A DNA stretch of 64,000 bases. Origin: Favolaschia claudopus. Taxonomy: Eukaryota; Basidiomycota; Agaricomycetes; Agaricales; Mycenaceae. Where the stretch lies: the NCBI GenBank assembly GCA_037176885.1, contig JAWWNJ010000010.1:3038001-3102000 (forward strand). The letters run 5' to 3'. Below the pieces are notes generated by a model. It was not told the origin of the DNA, did not search any database, and saw only the letters and a list, made by a program, of their open reading frames with translations. The position numbers were made by a program, and so were the translations under genes. Shown here piece after piece: positions 1 to 11,200 of this stretch (the stretch's first letter is position 1; the number at the start of each line of letters is the position of its first letter).

Positions 1-854
1 GATTTCGCGCTATCGTGTACGCACACCGTACCTCCGCGATTTGTCTTCGTCAGCACCGCCGGAGTTTTCAGAAGTGAGGCGTTTCTTTAACATGCACGTT
101 CACTCATTCAAACGTTCGCCAGATCTAGATACGAAGGTGGCGCTCGAAGAGCGTCTTTCCGATCCTCGCGTTGCGGTTGGGCTGGGTTACACCGAGTCAA
201 AATGGGTTGCGGAACAAATTCCCGACGATGCATCTCAAAGTACGGGTTTTGAACCCGTCATCGTCCGGCCCGGCCAGCTTTCAGGTGCCGAGAACGGTGC
301 ATGGAACTCGAGCGACTGGTTCCCCGCATTATTGCGGGCTAGCCAGTTATTGGGGCATTTACCCACCATATCTGGAGTGAGTTCTTCTTCAAGGATCATG
401 TATCTCCCGTTTACATTGTTGTTCACCTTTCTTCTAGTATGCGTCCTGGTTCCCGATGCATCACGCAGCCAAGGCTGTCATCGAGATGCGAACCAGCCAC
501 GAAAAGTACCTTCACATCACCCATCCGAAGCCGGTGGCAATGACCAAGATCATATCTCCGCTCTCTGGAGTCCTTGGTTTACCTCTCATTCCGTACTTGG
601 CCTGGCTTGAACTGCTGGAAGCGGCCGCTTTGAACGAATCTTCCGCTTCTAATAATCCAGGAGTTCGCCTCCTCGATTTCTTCCGCACCTTCCAGAAAAA
701 TGCATCTGATGAAGATGACGCGCTCTCTCCAGTCGCTTTGTCCAACACTCATGCTACGATGGCTGCGAGCTCCATGCTGTCTGTTGCGCCATTGGCTGCG
801 CGTGATGTGGAGTTATGGGTGGCTTATCTTCGCCAGGGTGGATATCTCTCTTAG
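1..854 (+). CDS. C-terminal thioester reductase domain of an adenylate-forming reductase (5' part outside window)
   Basis: This is the 3' end of a larger gene. Exons that splice in frame are <1..73, 123..376 and 438..854 (TAG), with GTGAGG/GTGAGT donors and CAG/TAG acceptors. The first exon gives the SDR-like strand FVSTAGVF. The second carries GYTESKWVAE, which holds the catalytic YxxxK, followed by VIVRPGQLSG. This is the NAD(P)-binding thioester reductase fold (Pfam NAD_binding_4) found at the C-terminus of fungal NRPS-like A-T-R enzymes and alpha-aminoadipate reductase. In that family the domain releases a carrier-bound acyl thioester as aldehyde or alcohol using NAD(P)H. The tail (HITHPKPV, then a helical region ending in RQGGYLS) matches the usual end of basidiomycete homologues as I know them. 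Adenylation and carrier domains would lie upstream and cannot be seen, so the substrate is unknown. The reading frame shows no damage. Confidence 0.8.
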
Positions 855-1193
855 GGTGCGCATTGCTATAGTGATAGTCTTGTTGTTGTAGTAGTTACAA
901 ACTGTACGATACCTGTATGTATGCACTTCTCAATACTCCTTGGACGATGTCTGTCCCGTGACCGTGTTATGCCGTGAATCAATGTTTCTCTTTATTTGTG
1001 GACGCTGCCGGCATCCTTTGGACAACCATCAAACCGCGCAGCCGCGCTGCTCTTTCCCGTTCTCCTCACACCAGCGCTACACTCCCTTCTCCCTGGGACG
1101 CCGACTCAGATGCTCCGAGTCTAAGAGCAATTGCTCTACTGCACACACCTGTGGCTAGCCGCTGATATCCTCGCTGAGTATTAAACACCGGCG
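855..1193. other. Intergenic region, 3' flank of the reductase and promoter of the MFS gene
   Basis: About 340 bp between two genes in the same direction. A pyrimidine-rich stretch lies at about 1050-1095, as is common upstream of fungal starts. I see no further gene, RNA or repeat. Confidence 0.5.
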
Positions 1194-3236
1194 ATGTCGA
1201 CGTCGGCGAATGAAAGAGATCCCCTTCTTCCACGACTTGCATACGTGGACGCTCGAAAGAAGCCGAATTTTTCATGGTGAGCACACATCTGGGGCTGGAC
1301 TTTCAATCGTATTCACCACCAAGCAGGCTTCTACCTGTTCTACTTATGGCTTCTATAAGTGTCAGTCTTGCGATCCTGGTCCATTTTTGCGTGACTGAAA
1401 GGCATACAGCGCGGGATATTTATGTTTGCGCGTTTTGAAAACCATCAGAAAACCTTTTGCCCATGTTCTTCGATTTTCTTTCTCCCAATTTGAAACATGT
1501 CTAATGGAATTCGCAGATTCAGCCTACCCTTGCGGGTATTTCTCAATATGGCTAGAGCTACCATCTCTCACAGTGATGATTCAAATATGTACGATCTCCG
1601 AGCTTCTCTCTCTGCTTTCGCTATAACCTCTCATGCACTGTGTTGAAATGACAGGGGGAGCGTGGGCTTCATTTCTAGTCAGCTTCATGACCGTTGGACG
1701 ATGGAGTGACCTTGGCGATCGCAGAGGACGCAAGTTTCCACTGTTACTATCGGTTACGGGCTCCGTTCTCATGTGCGTTGTTTCTCGCAGTTGAGACCTT
1801 TTCCACGTCTGACAATCCTGCAGAAATCTGATCTACCTCATTGTGTCCAATGCTCGCCCATCGCAAGATGACGCCCGCGATCTCATTTCTATTGGGTTGA
1901 TTCTCGAGGGGCTGTTTGGTGGGTTTGCCACTTACAATGGTACCGTGCACGCGTACGCATGGGATGTCGCGTCGACGCCAGTGTCCAGGTGCGTAATCCT
2001 CATTTCCTTCATCCATCTGCTTGAACGAAGTTTCGTTCCATGCAGGTTGGTGCTGTTTGGCATCATTCAAGGACTATCCTTTGTCGGTTTTATTCTGGGA
2101 TCCGCGGTTCGTCGATAGTTTCTTATGCCGAGCGAGACTAAACGCATCGTCTTTCAGATCGGTAGAGCCACCGACTACAACATATCCTACGTTCTAAGTT
2201 TCAGCATCGCCTTACTCAATCTCACATTCGTCTACTTCATCCTTCCTGAATCTCTTGAGCATCCTGATGCGACTCGACTACCCCACAGCTCCGTCTTCGT
2301 TTCCATTTTCTCGCCCATTACTATTATATTCAGCGGTGCGAGCGGGAGCGGTGCGGGGTCTTCGAAGAAGTACTTGCCGTTTCTTGGCCTTGCCTTTTTT
2401 ATGTACTCGTTGACACAGGTGTGTTCTCGTTGGATCTTTATACTTCACCCTCTTGATTGACTTATAATCGCAGGCAATGCAAACTACTCTGTTGCGCTTC
2501 ACACTCTGGTCGCAGTATCTACAAGGGTTACCTGTGAGTGGTCATTGCCGGCAGACAAAACTCTCAACTAACTCATTCCAGCGTTGGCTTGTATTAGTCA
2601 CCCCGCGTATCTTCGAGCTCCTAACGCTACTCTGTATCCTCCCATGTGAATATTACACCCACCCATGCGACCTCTATCGCTCGACTGAAACACCCCGCAG
2701 GTCTAGCCCATTTCTGGAAACGCAAACACGGCACCGCCGAGCACGCAGGCCTCCACCTCTCCGCCTTCGTATCCCGCAACTCTATCCTCCTTGCCACCGT
2801 CTCCTCCACCGTCATCTTGGTCTTCTGCATGCCGGAAAACGCGAAAGCGCTCTATGCCATCTTCGCACCGCTGTATTCTTTCAGCGTTGCGGCGGGGCCG
2901 GCGCTCTATGCGCTGGGAGGTGCATATTTCGTTGTGTTGGGACGGGGGAATCAGATTGGAAGTTTGTTTGGTGCGTTGGCGGTGTGGAGGGAGTTGGCAC
3001 TGTACTTGTCTGTGCGTGCTTTCTGTCGTTTTTATTTGGATGCATGCTGATTGTCACTTTGTTTTTTCATTGTTTAGTACACGATGTACGGCCCCGGATC
3101 TTCCTCGATCTTCTGGTTGACGGCGTTCTTCCTCATATTGTCTCTTTTGTTCCTCCTCCCCGATGCGCCTTCTGCTGAAAATGCGGAGGAAGTGGGAGTA
3201 GCTCAACATGACACAACTGGGCCGGTTGAAGCATGA
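1194..3236 (+). CDS. Major facilitator superfamily transporter (fungal, multi-intron)
   Basis: Membrane transporter of the major facilitator superfamily. Exon 1 (1194..1276) starts at ATG with ERDPLLPR, a typical N-terminus of fungal MFS proteins. Well-supported exons are 1655..1772, 1824..1988, 2046..2106, 2158..2418, 2474..2533, 2582..2633, 2701..3011 and 3078..3236 (TGA). Their phases agree and their introns are short. Residues GRWSDLGDRRGRK match the MFS motif A in the loop between helices 2 and 3. Hydrophobic helices follow through LFLLPDAP near the end. A likely second exon is 1327..1423 (helix 1, LLPVLLMASISV), which joins exon 1 in frame. The exon(s) at about 1517-1588 could not be placed in a consistent frame, so either the model there is unresolved or a small lesion exists. 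The substrate cannot be told. Its neighbour, a reductase of secondary-metabolism type, makes metabolite export possible, but that is inference. Confidence 0.75.
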
Positions 3237-3434
3237 TCCGAATAATCTTTTTTTTCTCAATCCAACTCTTCTCTCGGTATTTCTTTGCTGTACATGTAGA
3301 CTTGAATTGCGTATTTAGTTTTAGTTTGACTCAAGGGATGCTATTCTTCGAAATTCGTCCTTGTATACCACCCCTCCGTCTATCTGCCACATGCTCATTG
3401 TTCATACAGCACACTTGAACAACAGTCCGTTCAA

Positions 3435-4266
3435 CTACACCGCCGTCGCGTAATCCGGCGGGGGCTCCTCAATCCCACCTCCTCCCCACGCAAAATCAGA
3501 GCTCGCCTCCAGGGCATTGATTCGTGTTACTAACATACCGATCTCCTCTCTCGCGGCCTGCAACTGAGCCTCCAGATCAGAATGTGATCTCCACCGTGCT
3601 GAGGCTAACCGCCAAAGCCGTCCCCTTGTCGACTGTGCGCGGCCCTCCGAACGCCTTTCTTGGTCTTCCAGCTCGGCGACTTTGTCTGTAGCTGCTTGTA
3701 GCTCCGTTTGAAGAACGCTCCGGGCGAGTGTGCTGCCGACTACGGATGAAGTCTCGAGACCCGAAGCATTCGCTTGCCCGTGGTTCTGGTTGCGGACAGT
3801 AGTGAAAGGCGAGATTGTGAGAGCCATAGGATCGATTTCGAGATCTCTGCGTCTGCGCATGAGTCGTTGTCGACGCGCCCGTCGGAAATACCAGGACAGG
3901 GTGCAAACGCCCAAGATGGCGATGACTGCAGCAACAGAGATTCCACCAATCGCGGCCGAGCTTCATGAAGCAGTCAATGCGAGTCAATAATTTATTTAGA
4001 TATCAGTGCGCACCTCACACCGTTGGGCTCCCGTGAGCCTGCAACCGCAATTGGCCCGCTGGTATGATTCATAGTACTAGTAACAGATCTAAGGTGCGAA
4101 AAATTCATTACTTTCGTGCTTTGATTTCGTTTACTTAAACGTACGGTTGTGGATAGTTGCTTGACGGAGCCTGCGGCTGAGGATTTGTTGTGCTAGTGCT
4201 AGATGCGGATGGGGAAGTGCTATATGGCGGCGAATAAAATGAATGCTTGGCTGGGAAGAAAGTCAC
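3435..4266 (-). CDS. TM1: single-pass membrane protein with Ser/Thr-rich segment, coiled coil and PPxY tail (C-terminal exons)
   Basis: Three C-terminal exons on the minus strand, 4266..4145, 4088..4014 and 3960..3435, join in matching phases (723 nt, 240 codons plus stop). Exon 1 encodes a Ser/Thr/Pro-rich stretch (STSPSASSTSTTNPQPQ), probably extracellular and O-glycosylated. The last exon begins with a hydrophobic helix (AAIGGISVAAVIAILGV) followed at once by the basic FRRARRQRLMRRRR, a stop-transfer pattern. Next comes a coiled coil with heptad-like Leu/Ala/Glu (LQTELQAATDKVAELEDQ, and DLEAQLQAAREE). It ends in EEPPPDYATAV, where PPDY fits the PPxY motif bound by WW domains. Family members occur at 12.6, 40.7 and 63.7 kb. 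N-terminal exons must lie upstream. A region near 5.4 kb (ALEVIVQHP on the minus strand) resembles the region upstream of the 40.7-kb copy and may be one of them. I do not recognise a named family, so the function is unknown. Confidence 0.6.
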
Positions 4267-6092
4267 CTACAAAGACTCGGGGGTTGGAATTGGAGGACTA
4301 TTCGAAGTGCTGGAGTCGGGAAAACTAGGGGAAGCGGAACTTTCAATACTTGCGTCGGCGAACTTGGAGGTAGGGGATATTCTATGTTGTGCGTGAAATG
4401 ATGATCAAGCCCAAGGTTTCGGAGTAGATTAGCACAACTCACGGCAGATCTTTGTGTTGAGGATCGAGTACCGTGCGGGCCCAAATTGAAACAGGCCGCG
4501 CATCTGATTCAGGTGGCTCAAACTGTGGCGAGGGATTATCTCTGGTCAAGAAGATAGAAAGCAGGTCTATCATCAACGCGATTTACCGAATGGTTTGCTT
4601 ACACTGCGGAGACAGCATGTCGTGGACTTGGACAGCTTGCGGGACTCTGAGTCCTAGTCATGACTGAGGAGTGGTTCACCTACTGTACCATTTCGATCAA
4701 TTCTCCCCGCCTGTGACGCGTGACCCAAATATTCGAACTTTGGTTTTCTTAAATGCCTCTGAAGGAGCGTGACACCTTAAAAATTTCATAAATGGGTCAG
4801 AGCACAGTCTTTGCCTTACCCACCATTCCCGGAGAATCTACAGACCAGCGGAAGGCAAGAAACACAGAAAAATCGGGTTCAACCGAGTTTTCGTTGATTT
4901 CAGATGGGTTCGCAGCTAAAATACACGGAAAATGAGCCAAAGTGAGGCGGAATTAGAGCTACCTAGACCACATCCAAGACTCAAGCATCAAAATGGACTT
5001 CGGGAGGCCATTTGAAGGGGAAAAAGCCTGTGTGAGCGAAAAATTCGATTTTTGGGCAATTTTCGCCGATTTTGTGACTTGTTTGGGGCATTCATAAGAG
5101 GCCTCGGTGACCCGTGACAGGTACGAAAATATTCGTAAAAAATAGGCCCTGTGACGCGTGACATACGAATTGAATGAAATGGTACAGTATATGCGAAGAT
5201 TCATAGTCAAGGCATAAATGAGCCACGGTAGACTCAGAGCACATACGGAGGAATATTGTCGCTGGATTCGCAGTAGTCCTTGAGAGTGGGCAAAAGGAGG
5301 AAGTCGGGAAGAGTGGCAGCGCAAAGCTTGAGCTTTTAACCCGTAACGTAGAACATATTCTGGATTGTGATACTAACTGCCACGAGTCCGAGATATGATT
5401 GATGTCGGGATGATATCCATTGGGGTGCTGTACTATGACTTCCAGTGCTATAATAATATTAATATGGAGCATGTCGGCGGTAATGATGCTCACGATATCC
5501 GAAAACTGTGCCAGTGTTCAAGTTTATCTTCAACATGGGCGGAAAGCTTGGTTGGGTCGGAACAGCTCAGGCTGCATTTTTAAGGAATCAAGACCTTGAT
5601 GCAGACCTGTGTGAAAGAAAGATTCAGAGGTTAAGCGCCTGGCGTAGACAGCGGCGTGTCGTGACGAGGCTGTGGGGATTCAATTTTGCAGGCCCTGGGA
5701 CGTTAGAATCACTTGATTTTTTTTGTTTAATCCGTGAAAACGTCGATCACGAACGTATCTATCGGGTCTTCAGGACAATCGAGCGACGAATGAACGATCG
5801 TATTCGATGAAGAATCCGGGTATAGAAGTTAAGGTATCTCACTGCCTGTGCGTTGATGTCAGAGTGTTGTAAGTTGGACTTGAATATCAGATTCGAAAAT
5901 GACATCCCGGTGGTTGACTACGTTCTTCCGCATGAAAATCTCCAAGAAATTGAGCAGAGAAGGTCTATCTCGGTCCGTTATTATATCGATCATGAGTAGA
6001 TGTCGGGCGTCGCCCAAAGCTCAGAAAAGCTCAGAGTGTTACGGTTGCCAGGGCCAAGTCGGGTCGGTTACCGCTGAGGCACGACAACTTTA
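4267..6092. other. Upstream part of TM1 and unrecognised sequence
   Basis: This stretch probably holds the N-terminal exons of TM1. On the minus strand near 5430-5460 it encodes ALEVIVQHP, and a similar segment (ALEVTVQHP) lies upstream of the paralogue at 40.7 kb. I could not fix exon borders. The remainder (about 4.7-5.1 and 5.6-6.09 kb) shows only short open frames and no recognisable gene. Confidence 0.35.
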
Positions 6093-7951
6093 GTAGCATA
6101 GGCGCTCGCGAACGCCTATTGATGGCGCCGAGCGCCTATTCCGTCGGTCCAACGCCTATTCCCTCATCGAGCGCCTACTGCGCGGCTACCGACGGCAATC
6201 TTCGGCATTTGCACAGCGCCGCGCGCCCTCTTGGCGCGCAGTACGTAATGAACAATATTGCCCACTCAATGCCGTGTAGCCGGCGACTCGGAGGGTCTGT
6301 GCTTTGAGGCAGAAAATATTTGTGCAAGTTCGAGCTCATTATATTGATAGAATATTTTAAAAATTGTGCGACGCTACACAGCGCCAACTCAAGAAACTAC
6401 TACACTACTTTTACTACTGCCCCCAAACGTCCCAATTTATGCTTTGATGATAACACGACCTATAGTTATCCCTGTACATACAGCATAAAATTCAGCGGGA
6501 CGGAGAAAAAAGGGTCAATTAAAATAGATACGCACATTGCGAAACGGACGGACTCCATCCAGCAACAACCCACTCCCGGAAACCCACCGATGCATGCTTG
6601 AAGCTACGATCCTCGAAGAAACGAATGTCGGAGGGGGAGATGAAGGATCCAGAATAATTCCGTGCGACTAATTTTGGAATGAGAGCCCTGTTTTCAAAAA
6701 GAAATGCCGCATGCGCACCTCGGGAATTCCGATCATCCCTTCTTCCGACGTCTCCTCTTGTGCACCCAAACCATTCCTTCTTCGTCGTCTCCGGCATCGG
6801 TAGCGGCCGCGGAATCTTTGCGAGTCGCGTGAGCAATGTTTTGAGAGCATCGGGGGAAGCAATCCTGCGCTAATGTCCGTCAAATTTTCAGCGGAAAATC
6901 AGAAAATGAGCGGTAAGCTTACCGCAGATGAGACGACTTGGAAGCTGTTTACTTGGCTCCCGACGTCGTCGGACTCGGCCTTAGTCGTGTTGAGCATGGG
7001 TGCGTCGATAAGGAAGGTAAGTGGATGAGCGAGAGAGGACGATGCGGAGGTGGGGGTTGGGAGGAAGAAAGGGAATGTACGTGAACATTGATTAGCGACA
7101 ACGATGATCTCGTACTTCGGAACAAACTTGCCTTCGCATATGCAGAAGTAGGCAAGGGGGAACCGATCCGCGAAATCTACACTAAGGGTCGAAGTTTTTT
7201 TCTCAGCGAAATGGCGGACCCCCCACCCTTCTCAATTAGGGAATTCCCTTTTTCGGACGCGATCAATTCCCTTTCTCGGACGCGATCAATCACTCACATG
7301 CTGTCGGTGAGGCGTGTATCTTGGCCCTTGCTTTGCTCCTTCACTCTCTACCGCGCGTATATGACTCTCGGACATCAGCAAGACCATAACTTGGCAATAC
7401 ACATGTGTCTACTCGAATGAATCTGGTTATTCTTGACTTATCTGCACTTTTTCGCACCTTTGCAGGACTCGCACACCCATGGCTTCCGACCATCAGCGTC
7501 GACACATTCAGAGTGGAACTGAGAAGAAGTGAGCGCTGTACATGTAAGAAATGAGAGGCATACCCAGACTGTCTCGCATCCCGCCGTGCTGCAAAAATTG
7601 CCGTGTATGCCTTTGTAATCACCGAGGGTAAATACAGTCAAGTATCAATAACTCGCTGTTAGCCGGCCTTACAGTGATTCCATCGCTTGTGGGCACTATA
7701 ATTTGTTACACATTCACTGGGGATTCATCCTAACCGCTGAAACAAGCGTAAAAAAGCAAATCCAAAATTCATATAAAACTTTTTTTTCGAGCTCGAGGGG
7801 ACCCCCCTCCCCCTCGTCCAAATTAGGAAATTTCTTATCATGGAAGCCCCTTGGAAGTAGGTCTAAGTAGGTGTTCGGTGGCGCAATAGGCGTTCGGGTC
7901 GGGAGTAGGCGCTCAACGCCTCTTTAGGCGCTCGGCGAACGCCTATGCTAC
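6093..7951. mobile_element. TA-flanked DNA transposon with GC-rich inverted ends (Tc1/mariner, Fot1/pogo-like, non-autonomous)
   Basis: The ends are perfect inverted repeats over GTAGCATAGGCG, and both sides are preceded or followed by TA (6091-6092 and 7952-7953). This fits the TA target duplication of Tc1/mariner-type elements, including fungal Fot1/pogo. The first and last ~90 bp hold several copies of AGGCG(C/T)TCG and GCGCCTA in both orientations (6098-6180, 7870-7945), as subterminal repeats. The interior (1.7 kb) has no transposase that I can recognise. It does hold short minus-strand segments that look like exons of another gene: a PHD-like fragment at 7438-7641 and possible exons at about 6950-7010 and 6600-6870 with a GTAAGC donor. 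Classification rests on the TA and the ends only. Confidence 0.6.
7438..7641 (-). pseudogene. PHD-type zinc finger fragment inside the 6.1-8.0 kb element
   Basis: Segments 7641..7564 and 7518..7438 flank a 45-nt intron (GTATGC...CTCAG). The spliced frame reads CSTAGCETVWFHSEC and then WVCESC before a stop. The spacing C-x4-C-x4-H-x2-C ... W-x-C-x2-C matches the second half of a PHD finger, and the WFHxxC core recalls ING-family PHD domains that read histone H3 tails. The first half (the leading Cys pairs) is not visible and there is no ATG, so this is a fragment or a gene whose 5' exons I cannot find. It may be a captured host exon. The intron is a multiple of three and has no stop, so retention would not break the frame. 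Confidence 0.4.
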
Positions 7952-7953
7952 TA

Positions 7954-8279
7954 ATCCTGTATGTACTCGTTACCGCTCAGAATGCTTTGGTAGCCAGTGG
8001 TATCTGAACCGTGAGTCGGCGGATAAAGACAGAGTTAGAAAACAAAAGCTCGATTCGCTGCCGGCGTGGATGAAGCTGCAGCCAAGTTCCAACGTAGCAG
8101 CATTGAGCAAGAAGCATGTTGTTTATGCTTGTTGATTGATGGCATCATTTCGCCCTTCTCCCGGCCGCTTCCTCGCGCTCGTTTTGCTGATTCGCTCGTA
8201 CACCGCTCATCTCCCTTGAAATTGGTACGAGCAGTGCGGGACATTGAAGGGAAACAGTAGACCGTCGGTTTGTCTGGTT
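7954..8279. other. Short spacer between the TA-flanked element and repeat R1
   Basis: Nothing recognisable. Short open frames on both strands overlap each other and show no domain. Confidence 0.4.
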
Positions 8280-11200
8280 ATTCTGGTCTCAATCTGCGTT
8301 CACGAGCTTCAAATTTTGAGACAGATTCTCCACTGGATTCTCATTTAATCGTTTAATTTACTCCTCATTTTACCAGCATATAGAGGACATTTCGCCGAAA
8401 TACTCGCCCGTATGGTGTATCGTGTCAAAACAGGCGGTAATTTCAGCGGCAAGGTCACCATCTTGGACAATTGTAAGCACGATACCGGTTTTCAGTTACT
8501 CGTTTCCGAAGGCTCATGAGAGCGTCATGGCGCCAGCTGCGTCACTGCACCTTATTCCTCAAGCTCGAAAACGAAGCTGGGTTTGTCGCTGATCATGAGA
8601 TCTCAGGTGAGTGGTCCGTCTTCTTATTTCGAGTCCTCAAACCTCCCTCATGGATCTTGCTTCAGGCCCAACACTAATTCCGCACCTTCGTCGGCGTGCA
8701 GAAGTTATCTGAACATGCCCGGAACTCGTCGTCGGGTGCAGCCGGTCGTTGACGGATGTCTGTAATGTACATCCTATCCATGCTTCATCTCGACGATTGA
8801 TTGCTCACTTCTGCACAGCGTACCGCGCAAACCCCTCCTCTGTCAAGTTTTTCCTGAGCTATCGATTCGGAGTGAATCGCTCGCTCTATGGCCCGGTGGG
8901 ATAAAGGGAGGACGAGCGAGCGGAGAGCGAGGCGGGCGGGATCAAAGGGCGAGCTCGGTACAGCGTAATGATTCAATGGTATGCCGCGTTGCCTTGATCG
9001 TTTCGTCTCGTCTCGCGGGGTCCGGAGCGAGCTGGCTGGGAGTCAACGGGTCGGATGAACGAGGGCGCCGCCAGCCCACATCCATATCCTCCAGCAGTCG
9101 GTGATCGATGATCGATTGCTCCCTCGCCTCTATACCTCCGACCATCCCACACCGCATGCAGCGTATACACATCTTCAAATCGCGGGGTCGCGCATACCCA
9201 CACGTCGTCCTCCCTCTCCTTTCCTCGCCTCTCGTTTTGTCGTTATCTCGTCCTCGACGTTTTCTCTCCCTCATGCAAACACCGGTACCCAACGCCCGAC
9301 TCGTCTCGGCTATCCTCCGTTTTCTGTCACACCCATGTTCCTCGGCAGCTCCCCCTTTCGATGCCCTCCCTCCTCGTAGTCTCCAGCCTACAAGCAACGT
9401 ATACAGCTCGTCAAAACTACATCCAGCCCATCGCCATCGCCCCGCCCGGCTCGACGTCTCAATACCCTTTCCTATCCTTACAAGACACACATCCGCGCTG
9501 CCCTCCTCCTCCTCCAAACGAATCCAATCCCGCCGCCGGCTTCCGACGTTCGTCTCGGCCTGACGCTAGAGTACGAAACCCCGGACTCAGCCTAACATCT
9601 CATGCCCCCGTCCCTCACGCCCGCCCGCACTCCTCGCTGCTCCTCTACGCGCCGTTTGCACGATCTCTCGCGCCCGCGCCCGCCACTGTCGTACGCGTCA
9701 TTGGTGCGCTCAAACATCTACGTGTATGTTCGTGCTACCGTGTGCGGGCGGGGCTGCAGTATGGAGTGGGGAGTAGAGGAGACGAGGGGAGGGCAGGGCG
9801 GGGTGGTGGGTCGATGAAGCGCTGTTTTTGGTTCTCGCCGATGGGGAAATGGGATGGGAGAGGATGGGAGGTGGGAACACCTGAGCGCGGTGGATGAAGA
9901 CAAAGCTCAAGATTCCGTCGATCAAGTCGATAGCGCCAACATTGGATACGTCGTGTCAAGGTCGAGGTCATGCAATGTGTGTGCCCCGCGTATCTTGGCA
10001 AGACTGTGACATCGGAATCGGGAGCGAGAACGAGGAAGGCGGCGGGTCGGTATCTCTGGATGAAGATTGGATGAGTCGAAGAACGAGGAGGGCGTAGACG
10101 AATTGGCGGAAGCTTTCGGTGGTGAAGGCGGGGAGATGAGGAGGGGATGAAGACAAGGGAAAGATTCCTTCGACGAAAGCGACACGCCACTGCCTTGCGC
10201 GTCTCTATCCTGGTCTCGCCTGTACGTCACCTCGTCCCTCCCCTCCTCGCATGCTGCGTACGCGGCCGCTACGGGCCTCTCCCCCACTGCGAGACGGTAC
10301 TTGCTCGAGCGCAGCGCGCGTGCTCGATGCGCGATCGGGACGCGATAAGGTTACCGACAGGATTCCGGGGGCGACGAAGAGAGTACGCGTCGCCTTCGTC
10401 GTATCATGGCGTCTCACGTCGGATGGAGCGCAAGCGGCATGTCATTGGGAGTCGAGGATTCAGAGGGTCCGTATGACTCGAGAAGCCAGGGTAGAGGAGG
10501 GGCGAAGCTCGAGCATCGGGAGGATGAGGAGACAGCGACTGTATTAGACGAGCGATGTCACGCTGAAGATCAAGAGGACGATGTAGGACTGGAGAATGCG
10601 GAGCAGCACCATGTACGTCTTCCCCTGATATCCAAGTACCGACATATTGACGCGCGTCTCGACAGTGCCGGCGGTGAGGGCCCTCGACGTCGAGGACTCG
10701 GGGCCGGCGTGTCGGGGAGTGGAGCCTCGCTCTCCCGCTCATTCCTCTGTCGAGCGCGTCGTCTATGTGAGTGATTCGCTATCGTGGATCTCTAGGCTCG
10801 GATATGCGCATGCCCTGCTAGATGGCTTCGTGTCACTAGCCCGACGCGAGCGAGACGTTCTGGAGATAGAAAGAATCAAATATTGGTGTGGCAGGGATAC
10901 GCCCACTGGGAGACATGGCGAAGGATTGACGCCGCGTCGCTCGGGCGACGTCGGTGCTGCTTGACGGCAAACGAAGGTGACGGTCGACGGCGGGGTGTTG
11001 TGGAGGGCTGTGAGGAGTGTGTTAAGAAGATCGAGGATGTGAATGAGAGAGCGATGGAGATGAGAGGGGGGAGGGACAGAATGCACCGATGCAGCCCGCA
11101 TCTGACCGCAAGGAGATCGCTGTTTGTGTCTACGTGTCGCCATGCCCTTCATGCTCCCTCGCTGCTCGCGATTCCTACAACGCTCTGTCTTCGTCGAGCG

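Noticed and set aside
1100..1165. tRNA-like stretch with AGAGCAATTGCTCT
   Set aside because: It is a short palindrome only. No B-box or acceptor pairing could be built.
8942..9517. 191-codon minus-strand frame in R1 and similar frames in R2
   Set aside because: Frames are not conserved between R copies (indels, different phases). Similarity is at nucleotide level only.
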